Of a stretch of 64,000 nucleotides of DNA, positions 1 to 10,860 are shown piece by piece; within the stretch, counting starts at the first letter, position 1; each line of letters opens with the position of its first letter. The notes under the pieces were generated by a model, which saw nothing but the letters and a program-made list of their open reading frames with translations, ran no database searches and was not told where the DNA came from. Source of the DNA: Xestospongia bergquistia (lineage: Eukaryota > Porifera > Demospongiae > Haplosclerida > Petrosiidae); NCBI GenBank assembly GCA_963965975.1, contig OZ014422.1, forward strand, positions 2,542,001 to 2,606,000, read 5' to 3'. Position numbers and translations under genes: made by a program.

Positions 1-161
1 CAGGTCTTCCATCACATGTTTTAAGACCTTTCTTAGTTCTTTGTTGAGTAAAACTCAATACAATCCACACAATAACCTAATAAAATATGACTTATACAAT
101 ATATTACAACAGACTTACAGTAACAACAAACAATACAATATATACAGCTGCATCAGCAGCA
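1..161 (-). CDS. STRA6-like retinol-binding-protein receptor, 5' exons only (partial, third paralogue)
   Basis: Two exons on the minus strand belong to a further STRA6-like gene that continues past the left edge. The exon at 119-161 starts after an AG acceptor and ends in GTAAGT. It joins in frame to the exon from 76 leftwards, giving a transmembrane helix (VYIVLFVVTVIVWIVLSF) followed by a basic stretch, TQQRTKKGLKTCDGRP. The second exon aligns with the exons at about 3361-3441 and 9290-9364 of the two other copies. The first exon shares their phase and position but is diverged. An upstream exon with the start codon was not located. The family assignment comes from the paralogues, where the C-terminal motif is visible. 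Confidence 0.55.
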
Positions 162-571
162 CTGCATGTGAGTATATAACATAATTATAATTATAATATA
201 ATATAATAATATTATATTATAATATAGTATATATTGGGACTGTATACAGACTTGACTTGCCTGATATTATTATTATTATTCTCCATTTCAAAGCAACTAA
301 CGCTATAACTAAGATATTTGAGAACGTTACAGCAATTAACAATTCAGCAGCAAATTATAGAAGAAGGTTATGATCTAACCCACAAAAGCACGCACTAAAA
401 GTTAATTAATAATAAAGTTATTAATAATTATTAATAATGCTTATTTTGTCTCGTTATTAAAGAAGGGGGAGCTAAATTAAACCTAAGTGTATGATAATAT
501 TATGTGTATATGAAATAATACAATGTTTTATGTCATTAGTTGATAATAATCAGTGGAGTAGCCAAATTCTG
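162..571. other. AT-rich intergenic stretch
   Basis: This stretch lies upstream of the left-edge STRA6-like gene and beyond the end of the STRA6-like pseudogene. It holds low-complexity AT runs near 180-235 and 400-440. It has no match to the corresponding upstream parts of the other copies. I see no coding exon or RNA gene in it. Confidence 0.5.
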
Positions 572-961
572 GAAATTATCTGTATGCGATTTAAACTGAA
601 GTAAGATTTCTTTTAAAGGATTTAGCAAGTTGAGGATTTTTGATAAGTGTGTATGTAACAAACCAACGATTGTATGCTTTCTGTGAGACACGAGGTCTAC
701 TGGCTGATATAACTAAAGAAGAATAAGAAATTAAATATAACAAGACTATTACATGTACCATCTTTACATGAAATTATCTGTATGCGATTTAAACTGAAGT
801 AAGATTTCTTTTAAAGGATTTAGCAAGTTGAGGATTTTTGATAAGTGTGTATGTAACAAACCAACGATTGTATGCTTTCTGTGAGACACGAGGTCTACTG
901 GCTGATATAACTAAAGAAAAATAAGAAATTAAATATAACAAGACTATTACATGTACCATCA
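572..961 (-). repeat. 198-bp tandem duplication of a STRA6-like terminal exon
   Basis: The block starting at 572 recurs at 770, an offset of 198 bp, with almost no differences. Each unit holds one copy of the STRA6-like C-terminal exon: acceptor, coding part ending NPQLAKSFKRNLTSV, and stop TAA at 591-593 or 789-791. The duplication belongs to the decayed left copy only. The right copy has a single exon. Confidence 0.8.
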
Positions 962-3618
962 TCTAAAGACATTTGTTATGACTTTAGATTACTGGCATTT
1001 TAATAAAATTATCATACATAGTTAATTTTAAATAATTTAAATTAGTAGGCAAAATGGTAGTTTTAAACAATTAGTAAGCAAAATAAGAGTAGGTGAAACC
1101 ATAGGCTGTATAGACTACATGACCATGTAGTCTATATTATTGTCTATGGTGAAACTGAATAGATAAAAAAGTACCAAATCCTTGCTCAAATATGGTGTGA
1201 CCAGACATGGGGCAAGCACTTGAGTGCTTGTGCTTGAAAGCACTTTAAGCACATTTTTTGGAATGCTTGGAGGTGCTTTCAAGCTTTTATTATATATAAG
1301 CATTTATGCTTGTGCTTGTGCTTAAGCACTTTATAGCATTAGTGCTTTAAAGCACTTTATAAGCACTTTTAAGCACAAAGGCTGCAAGTTCTTTATGCAC
1401 TTAGCACATCTATTAATACTCTTTTGCTTTTAGATCTTTAGGCCAGAGAGATGCCGACTGGTAGATACTATATTCTATAACTAATGTTTATACGATCTAA
1501 CAAGAAGTATTTTAAAAGTTGACTTAGATAAAAGAATTGTTTATTTGAAGGACATTTTTTGTCAAAAATGCTTGTGCTTGTGCTTCAAGCATTTTTTAAG
1601 TGCTTGAATTTGTGCTTCAAGCACTTATTTTTTAGAAGCATAAATGCTTGTGCTTGTGCTTAAGCTCTTTTATGAATGCTTTAAGTTGTGCTTCAAGCAC
1701 TTCAGTAAATGCTTGCCCCATGTCTGGGTGTGACTCTGCATGATAAAGTTCAATGATATACAAATATTCTATTTGTGCAGTGAAATGTAGCTTCTTTTCA
1801 ATGCTACCTGGTTTGTTGAATATTTCAGTTAACATGTCCACAAACATATGGACAATAGGATTATGTAACAAAGTTTCTATAAGTATAAAGTTCTTGAATG
1901 TACCGTGACCTATACAATGACATAGATGGCTTTATTGTAAGTGTTATTTGAGACTAGTTCTTACTTGAATCACATTTCTCAAATCCTTTCACATACATCA
2001 GTCGATCCATTCTTGGTAAAATCATGATCATAAATAGAAAAGACAGACCTACACGTATAATAGCAGTCGTTAATCCAGAAGCCATGTTGTAGAGCAATAC
2101 TATATAGGAGAACATATTGAAGGCACGTCTATAATAAAAGAGAATAATTATTTAAATAAAGTACATACAATATATAACTAACCTGTTATCAATAATGACT
2201 GTTTTTAAATCAGCACTATCATTAGATACAAAAAATACTTTACAAATAATTATTTGAATGACAATGATAAGTACAGTCCATCCAATAAGTACTCTATTAA
2301 TTTTTTGAATATAATAAATTATTTTATAATGATATGTTTTCCAACATACACCACTTTATAGTAGTAATATCCAAATACAGATGGGATTATTATAAGACCC
2401 ATGATAGCTATACCAATAACAAAAATCACCACTGTATACACAATCCATGCTGTAATATAAATAGATAATAATTAAAGTTTAAATGTAGTTTATTACTTGT
2501 GATATAAGCGGCAATCTGATAGCCAGTATAGCGAACTGATGATGACTAGTAAGGAGAGAGATAGAAAAGAAAGAAAATCCACAAAATGTTTTTCTTATAG
2601 AACTAACCAATGTTAACACTGGCCATTTAATAGTGGTTGTAGGAGCAAACAGCTCTCCTTTACGAGCTTGGAACTCTTGAATACGAAGCCTATTAATATT
2701 GTCTCTTACTACTTACACACAGAAAAACTCACCTCAGGAAGTAGATAAAGTGTATAAAGAGAACACAACAGAAGACAGTGGCATTTCCATAGCAATCAAC
2801 AAAACCCACTCACAAAACATGAAATAACAATCACTAACATCACACATACATAACATAAACTGATAAGTTTTCTGCATGGGCTGCCTAGTTTGACACACTG
2901 CAACATTAATTAATATCAATAATAAAGGGAAAAGGTCACATAGTGTATTATTCAACAACAAAAACTATGTAATCTTAACTGCATGCTGGGATGTAAGATA
3001 TCATTAGCTCTAATCAATCAAGTGAACTCCTCTCTCACTTCTTCCATAGTAATTCTGTTAATTTTGCTTTACTTTCACTTTATGGTACTATGAATACTAG
3101 AGTGTCTATGATGAAACTACCTCCCTTTATATTTGAAAGATTCAAACTCAACTGGTATGCTCAAACCAATCCTAACTTGTTTATTTTATTCTCAGTCATT
3201 CTTCTACCCAGTTTTTAAACAATATATGAAAATTTAATGTTCTTTTGTAATAGGACTACTTACTATGAATAGATAGAAACTTTTAATTCAGATTTACAAG
3301 AGAAACATGTTTTTTAAGTACAATATATAATTGTATTATACAATTGATAACTCACAAGACAATACCAGGTCTTCCACCACATGTTTTAAGAGCTTTCTTA
3401 GTTCTCTGTTGAGTAAAACTTAATACAATCCAAACAAAAACCTATAAAAGAAACTATTAGTATCAGTCAATGTAGTCCTCATGTCTTACTGTTGTAACAA
3501 GCTGTATTGTTCCAACTGTAATAGTTGCATTATTGTGTTTGAGAGGGGCTTTATAGTAAAACTTGACATTGAATTTATCATACCTGTTAAATTGAATCAA
3601 AGCAGTATTGGTAGCCAT
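591..3618 (-). pseudogene. Decayed STRA6-like receptor gene (left copy of segmental duplication)
   Basis: This copy keeps the first exons (ATG at 3616-3618, MATNTALIQFN; TM exon at about 3361-3441) and the last ones. The last ones include RLRIQEFQARKGELF, SSSVRYTGYQIAAYIT and two further TM exons, then GHGTFKNFILIETLLHNP and the C-terminal exon, present twice. Everything corresponding to 7000-8790 of the intact copy is gone. The deletion cuts an exon near 2770 and splices in a short fragment matching about 9645-9740. It therefore lacks most of the central membrane helices and cannot make a full receptor. Its terminal exon still has the native-looking stop, with the same C-terminal pattern as vertebrate STRA6 (RW-x-TL-x-NPxL...LTS). 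A truncated transcript is possible but no function is claimed. Confidence 0.7.
1201..1727. mobile_element. MITE with terminal inverted repeats and 6-bp target duplication
   Basis: This 527-bp insert is present in the pseudogene copy and absent from the matching place in the other copy (about 5920). It begins CCAGACATGGGGCAAGCA and ends with the inverse, TGCTTGCCCCATGTCTGG. It is flanked on both sides by GTGTGA (1195-1200 and 1728-1733); the empty site reads GTATGA. The interior is full of GCTTGTGCTTAAGCAC-type units in both orientations, so it can fold back on itself. It has no coding capacity. Confidence 0.85.
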
Positions 3619-4104
3619 TAGTAGTGAAATGGACAATGCACAACTGTAGTTTTTGAGGAGTGCCTTATATACTAAGCACCCCCTCGTATAATTATTGGAG
3701 GACGAATGTGAAGTGAGGCCCCTCCCTTCACCAAATTCTAATAACAATTATTTCCATAGCAATCAACAAAACCCACTCACAAAATGTGAAATAACAATTA
3801 CTAACATCACACATACATAACATAAACTGATAAGTTTTAATTTTGAATTGGTTCAGATACATAATTTCAGTCAGATTGAATCTAATGTCTACAGTAGATA
3901 TGAGAATAATGGCCAATGGATCAGATCCAGTGTTACAGTGAGCTATGGGTGCAACAAACTAAGACATAATCTGCTATACAATACAGAGTTCCATTGAAAA
4001 AAAGAGAGAGAGAGAAAAAGAGATTAACAGAGATATAGAAAAAGAAAGAGGGGAGCAGGTAGAAGTGACTATAGAACATTTATAAGTGGAATGTGCTGTG
4101 GCTT

Positions 4105-4375
4105 TCACCAATAGAAGGCTTTGCCCAAAAAGCCTGTCACTGAAGTAAACCATCCACCACCCTCTCCTACCATACCACTCCTTTCTTTTGCCTGAAAAAG
4201 TGAGACAAGAATATAATAGAACACTCAAAAGATTATTCATTTACTCTATCATCATCTAATTTATCCTCATCTTCAAGCAAATATTCAGGTAACTAAAATG
4301 AAATAGATATCAAAGACATTAGCTAGTATGTGACACAACTACTTACTCTGACTGGATGTTTTTCTTTCTCATCTC
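4105..4375 (-). pseudogene. ARMC1 relic, last two exons
   Basis: This copies 10004-10260 of the intact ARMC1 gene. The final exon (stop TCA at 4105-4107 on the plus strand, acceptor near 4195) and the preceding short exon are both recognisable. Near 4375 the match to ARMC1 stops and the sequence continues as the end of MTFR1, with CTCAT shared at the joint. All 5' exons are missing, so this is a fragment left by an internal deletion of the left duplicate. Confidence 0.8.
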
Positions 4376-4483
4376 AGCTCATTTAATGAATTTAATAGCC
4401 CTGGTCCATCAACTAAATTGGTAAATTTACAATCTGTACTATTAATTTTATTTGATATCAAACTCTATTTATAGTTTGACTGA
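4376..4483 (+). pseudogene. MTFR1 relic, last coding exons
   Basis: This matches 13708-13812. It includes the codons SSFNEFNSPGPSTKL, the GTAA donor, the short intron and the final mini-exon TTT GAC TGA (intact copy TTT GAT TGA). The similarity carries on through the non-coding stretch to about 4700, which matches 13813-14036. The upstream exons are absent. Confidence 0.8.
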
Positions 4484-4688
4484 GGACACTCACAAAACAT
4501 CATTTCATAATTCACACATGAAATACAAAAAATCAAAAATAATAAATTATTATTCATATAACTATATGTATTATATGATGTACCATTTGTAGTGTATTTG
4601 CTCTATTGTAAAATGTTAAAAACAAACTAACTATACATAACAATATCTTTACACAAACAACTAAGCAAAATTTAATATATTTCTTTAT

Positions 4689-7600
4689 TCATTTTCTGCA
4701 TTGTTTGTTGTTTTTTAGTTTTGGAGGAGGAAGCAATGGTTTCCGTTTTTGTTCCGTTTGTCCCACATGGGTTTTGATGGGTATTGGTGGTGGTTGTGGG
4801 GTCTGTTCTTTACTTTCATAAATAGATGATCCTGTCTGTTGTGGTTTAGGACCAGGTAGAGGAGGAGGTTGAGGTTTCAATTTAGAGACACCCCTTTGAT
4901 TATGACCTCCAGGAAGGGAGGGAGACTCTGTTGTTTTCCTTGTGTCTTCATTTAAATGTGGACCTTCCCAAGTATGCTTTTGATATGGTGAGACTAACGT
5001 TTGATTATGACCTTCAGGAAGGAAAGGAGACTCTGTTGTTTTCCTTTTCCCTTCATTTAAATGTGGACCTTCCCAACTATGCTTCTGATATGGTGTTTGC
5101 TGACTTAAGTCTTTTTGTGGTTTAGGACCAGGTAGAGGAGGTTGAGATGATTTAAATTTAGAGACATTCCTTTGATTATGATCTTCAGGAAGGGAGGGAG
5201 ACCCTGCTGTTTTCCTTTCGCCTTCATTTAAATGTGGACCTTCCCAATTATGCTTTTGATATGGTGATAACCCTTGATTGTGGCATTCAGCAAGAAATCT
5301 AGAAGGAGGCTGTATTGGTCCCCCTATCTCTTTGGAAGGGGACAAGCTTTTCCAATTTGACTGGTTTGGAGATATTTCTTTAGAATTGTGCGTTGATTTT
5401 TTTTCATGTTTAGATTTTGAAGGAAGAGCTGGCAGAGGTTGTGAAGCTCTTTCTACTTCATCTGTATGTTCTGATGATTCTGATGTATTACTTTTATGGT
5501 CATCTGAATGTGACGTCTTAGTACATACTGAAGTAAGATCATTTCTTTTAAAGGATTTAGTAAGTTGAGGATTTTTGATAAGTGTGTATGTAACAAACCA
5601 ACGATTGTATGCTTTTTGTGAGACATGAGGTCTACTGGCTGATATAACTAAAGAAAAATAAAAAAATGAATATAACAAGACTATTACATGTACCATCATA
5701 TAAAGACATTTGTTATGACTTTATATTACTGGCATTTTAATAAAATTTAATTTTAAATAATTTAAATTAGTAGACAAAATGGTAGTTTTAAACAATTAGT
5801 AAGCAAAATAAGAGTAGGTGAAACCATAGGCTGTATAGACTACATGACCATGTAGTCTATATAGTGTCTATGGTGAAACTGAATAGATAAACGAGTACCA
5901 AATTCTTGCCCAAATATGGTATGACTCTGCATGATAAAGTTCAATGATATACAAATATTCTATTTGTGCAGTGAAATGTAGCTTCTTTTCAATGCTACCT
6001 GGTTTGTTGAATATTTCAGTTAACATGTCCACAAACACATGGACAATAGGATTATGTAACAAAGTTTCTATAAGTATAAAGTTCTTGAATGTACCGTGAC
6101 CTATATAATGACATAGGTGGCTTTATTGTAAGTGTTATTTGAGACTAGTTCTTACTTGAATCACATTTCTCAAATCCTTTCACATACATCAGTCGATCCA
6201 TTCTTGGTAAAATCATGATCATAAATAGGAAAGACAGACCTATACGTATAATAGCAGTTGTTAATCCAGAAGCCATGTTGTAGAGCAATACTATATAGGA
6301 GAACATATTGAAGGCACGTCTATAATAAAAGAGAATAGTTATTTAAATAAAGTACATACAATATATAACTAACCTGTTATCAATAATGACTGTTTTTAAA
6401 TCAGCACTATCATTAGATACAAAAAATACTTTACAAATAATTATTTGAATGACAATGATAAGTACAGTCCATCCAATAAGTACTCTATTAATTTTTTAAT
6501 ATAATAAATTATTCTATAATGATACGTTTTCCAACATACACCACTTTATAGTAGTAATATCCAAATACAGATGGGATTATTATAAGAGCCATGATAGCTA
6601 TACCAATAACAAAAATCACCACTGTATACACAATCCATGCTGTAATATAAATAGATAATAATTAAAGTTTAAATGTAGTTTATTACTTGTGATATAAGCG
6701 GCAATCTGATAGCCAGTGTAGCGAACTGATGATGACTAGTAAGGAGAGGGATAGAAAAGAAAGAAAATCCACAAAATGTCTTATTGCACTAACCAATGTT
6801 AACACTGGCCATTTAGTAGCAGTTGTAGGTCCAAACAGCTCTCCTTTACGAGCTTGGAACTCTTGAATACGAAGCCTATTAAGTTAGAGAATATTGTCTC
6901 TTACTACTTACACACAGTAAAACTCACCTCAGGAAGTAGATAAAATGTATAAAGAGAACACAGCAGAAGACAGTGGCAAAAATAGGAGAGAGAACTGATA
7001 TAGCTAAAAAGATAATCATTAACAATATATTATAATATATTATTTATACCTGTTAGACTTTTAAATAAACGAGGGAGTTTACTAAAGAAAGCATTATCTT
7101 GAAAATCAGAAGATTGTTCAAGTAAAGCTTCAAAAATGTTACCCAATTGATCAAACAAGTATGGAAAGTAAAAACAGACAAAAACAGTGAGCTATTGTGT
7201 ATACATAATAATAATAATAAAGTCATTGAATATTAGAAATTAATTTACTTGAAATATTATGATAGCCACTACTACAGCAACAATTAGAACTGGAAATGGT
7301 AACTTATTTCCTAAGATTAAATGAGGATATAGTTACTAACTAATTTTTTTAAAGTAGTGATAAAAATATCTTTAAAAAAACATGACCTTAATTTTAAGAT
7401 ATCAACATTTTACAAACAAATTCACTTTTTGTTTGTTTTTTGTTATTGATACATCATATATATTGACTATTGACATAAAGACAACAGAAATGTGATACTC
7501 ATGTTAAAGATACATACACTGACATACTAAACTGTAAACAGTTGAATATGTCATGCATTTACTTCCCTAACAAGTTGTTCTATGTACTACAGTACTTACT

Positions 7601-9539
7601 GGTAATGATGTGTTTCTTAAAGAAAGGAGGGTTCCTGTACATAAATAAAATTTATATAGTTTACATAGTGTAATATTATAGATATTCAGGTATTACTAAC
7701 TCTGGTGGTTGTAACAATTGTTTGACATAGTTGATATGATTCATGGAATGAGGTTGTTCTTCCATCTATAAAGAGACCATTATATATCAAGTGTTCTTAT
7801 AATAAAGACTTACAGCCAATTTCCACTGATTACCAGTCTTATAAACTCTTAATAACTGTTTAATCAGTTTATAGTGGTACCAAATAAGTATACCAATAAG
7901 ACAAATAATTTTGGGAAGATTAGATACTACAGTATTGCTGTACTAAAGGAATATCATAAGAACCAAAAGTGTACAGTTGATAGACTTACATAAATTGCTT
8001 TGTAGCTTGAGACTACATTTGAGCCAAATTTCAAATTTTCAGCAAACAAGTAAATACTTAAGACAAAACTGTATATTAAATATAAACAATCTAAGAATCA
8101 TATTAATATAACACTAACTAGATATCACAATAAATGGCTCCCATAATGTATCCCACAAGAGGTATAGGTGCCTCCAGACAAGCCAGGATAGGATATGTTG
8201 AAATAATGACCACAGTCACCAGAAACATTATGACAAAGGCTAAGTCATATAAGGTAAATAACAGCATTATCCAATTACTATTGGTACTTACGACCAATAA
8301 TAGGTGATGCCCATTTGTTAACATTAACTTTTAATGTCATTGTTAACAGTCCAAACCACTCAGAAGCTAGAGCACCACAAGCTAGTACATACACCAGACG
8401 ATGTCTTGGATTCAAGAAGTTGATAGGGCTGGAAGGAAATATAATAAAGAATTTGAAAACTTGAATGTGTCTTTTATGATTTGCAAAAAGGGACCATTTC
8501 TGTAAAAACACTTGTGACCTCATTTGTTAACAAACCACTGTTAAAACATCTCAAACATGTCAGTTTTGTATATATACAGTTGCTATATTATGTATAACTA
8601 TTCTATATGTACAAAAAACTGTTTTTTTGATATGTTTTAACAGCGGTTTGTTTACAAAAAAAATCAGGTCACAAATGTTTTGACAGAAGTGGTCCCTTTT
8701 TGCAAATCAGGTCACATATGCTTAAATATCTGCTGCAGCAAATTTTCAAGCTAATGGATACAAATTATTAAACTAAATTTTGAACAGTGAAGCCAATTTT
8801 CTGCATGGGCTGCCTAGTTTGAGACACTGCAACATTAATTAATATCAATGATAATGGGAAAAGGTCACATAGTGTATTATTCAACAACAAAAACTATGTA
8901 ATCTTAACTGCATGCTGGGATGTAAGATATCATCAGCTCTAATCAATCAAGTGAACTCCTCTCTTACATAGTATATTAATATTAATTCTACTCATTTTGC
9001 TTTATTTTCGCTTTATGGTACTATGAATACAAGAGTATCTAGGACTTTCCTTCTTATTTGAAAGATTCAAACTCAACTGGTATGCTCAAACCAATCCTAA
9101 CTTGTTTATTTTATTCTCAGTCATTCTTCTACCCAGTTTTTAAACAGTATATGAAAACTTAATGCTCTTCTGTAATAGGACCACTTACTATGAATAGATT
9201 GAACTTTTACTTCAGATGTACAAGAGAAAAGTTTTTTAAGTACAATATATATTTGAATTACACAAGTGATAACTCACAAGACAATACCAGGTCTTCCACC
9301 GCATGTTTTAAGAGCTTTCTTAGTTCTCTGTTGAGTAAAACTTAATACAATCCACACAAAAACCTATAAAGAAACTATTAGTATCAGTCAATGTAGTCCT
9401 CGTGTCTTACTGTTGTAACAAGCTGTATTGTTCCAACTGCAATAGTTGCATTACTGTGTTTGAGAGAGGCTTTATAGCAGAACTTGACATTGAATTTATC
9501 ATACCTGTTAAATTGAGTCAAAGCAGTATTGGTAGCCAT
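4689..9539 (-). CDS. STRA6-like retinol-binding-protein receptor fused to a DBB-adaptor-derived proline-rich tail
   Basis: This is a multi-exon polytopic membrane protein. The start at 9537-9539 gives MATNTALTQFNS plus NATIAVGTIQLVTT, then a helix and TQQRTKKALKTCGGRPGIV. Later exons, from about 8430 to 5900, read PINFLNPRHRLVYVLACG, FLVTVVIISTYPILACLEAP, LPKIICLIGILIWYHYKLIK, LPFPVLIVAVVVAIIIFQ, SVRYTGYQIAAYIT and GHGTFKNFILIETLLHNP. The penultimate region and the NRWFVTYTLIKNPQL...LTS exon match the C-terminal pattern of vertebrate STRA6 (YRNFLRIE, RW-AYTLLHNP). The family imports retinol from plasma RBP or related ligands across the plasma membrane. Unlike the pseudogene copy, the last exon has no stop after LTS. 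It reads through 5530 into about 280 residues copied from the neighbouring adaptor: repeated PYQKHSWEGPHLNEG units, LPALPSKSK and PPLPGPKPQ motifs. The stop is at 4689-4691. Splicing is inferred. Family certainty is good, ligand unknown. Confidence 0.7.
8463..8720. mobile_element. Foldback MITE-like element in an intron of the STRA6-like gene
   Basis: The two halves are inverted copies of about 105-110 bp. The left half contains GATTTGCAAAAAGGGACCA, TTGTGACCT, AACAAACCACTGTTAAAACA. The right half has the reverse complement with modest divergence. The spacer is AT-rich (about 8575-8620). No open frame spans it and no clear target duplication was found. It sits between the first TM exon (9290-9364) and the PINFLN exon. 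Confidence 0.7.
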
Positions 9540-10003
9540 TAGTAGCGAAATAGACAATGCACAACTGTAGTTTTTGAGGAGTGCCTTATATACTAAGCAC
9601 CCCTCATAAGTGAGGCCCCCTCCCTTCACCAAATTCTAATAACAATTATTTCCATAGCAATCAACAAAACCCACTCACAAAATGTGAAATAACAATCACT
9701 AACATCACACATACATAACATAAACTGATAAGTTTTAATTTTGAATTGGTTCAGATACATAATTTCAGTCAGATTGAACGTGTAATGTCTACAGTAGATA
9801 TGAGAATAATGGCCAATGGATCAGATCCAGTATTACAGTGAGTTATGGGCACAACAAACTAAGACATAATCTGCTATACAATACAGAGTTCCATTGAAAA
9901 AAGAGAGTGAGAGAAAGAGAGATTAACAGAAATATAGAAAAAGAAAGAGGCAGACAGGTAGAAGTGACTATTGAACATTTATAAGTGGAATGTGCTGTGG
10001 TTT
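9540..10003. other. Spacer between STRA6-like gene and ARMC1
   Basis: Both flanking genes are on the minus strand, so this is the 3' region of ARMC1 and the upstream region of the STRA6-like gene. It matches 3619-4104 of the left copy almost throughout. A purine-rich GAGA run lies near 9900-9950. I see no further gene; possible non-coding 5' exons cannot be judged. Confidence 0.5.
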
Positions 10004-10770
10004 TCACCAATAGAAGGCTTTGCCCAAAAAGCCTGTCACTGAACTAAACCATCCACCACCCTCTCCTACCATACCACTCCTTTCTATTGCCTAAAAAGTG
10101 AGACAAGAATATAATAGAACACTCAAAAGATTATTCATTTACTCTATCATCATCTAATTTATCCTCATCTTCAGGCAGATATTCAGGTAACTAAAATGAA
10201 TATCAAAGACATTAGCTAGTATGTGACACAACTACTTACTCTGACTGGATGTTTGTTTTCTTTCTCATCTTGTATATGAGCTTGAGGACTAGGTCCAAAG
10301 GACAATAATACCTACAGTATAATAATGACACAGTGCTATATAACTAACATCTACCTCTTCTCCTAGTTCATTCTTGACAACTTGCTGAGCTGTTAATATA
10401 CTAGTAGCATTGATAGCACTGCACAACAACTAAGGATATTATTAACACAAACTATAATGCCACTCATTATAAGTTAATATACCTCTGGCTTGAGGTCACT
10501 ACGTAGCCTCACTGTACATCTCTGTCTACTGAGATCAACAGTAAAACTAATGACACCTTTGACTGTCAATAGTTGTTCCTCAACTAATGATCGCATTTCC
10601 TATGAGACAAGTACAGCATTAACTTACAATAAGACACTAATTAAAATACAGTTATAATACAACAAGGCTGACTATACAATACCATCAATATATCGCAATA
10701 TAATATAGCAACAATGAACAATATCAGATATGCATATTTCAGATGTCTGATATAACTATCAGATGTACAT

Positions 10771-10860
<90 letters not shown>

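Noticed and set aside
1632-1871. A 79-residue open frame starting MLHNPIVHMF
   Set aside because: The first part is a real STRA6-like exon, but the rest runs through an intron into the MITE.
4931-5568. Plus-strand open frames opposite the proline-rich exon
   Set aside because: They mirror the codon bias of the minus-strand repeats and repeat in register with them. The same holds for 14416-15844.
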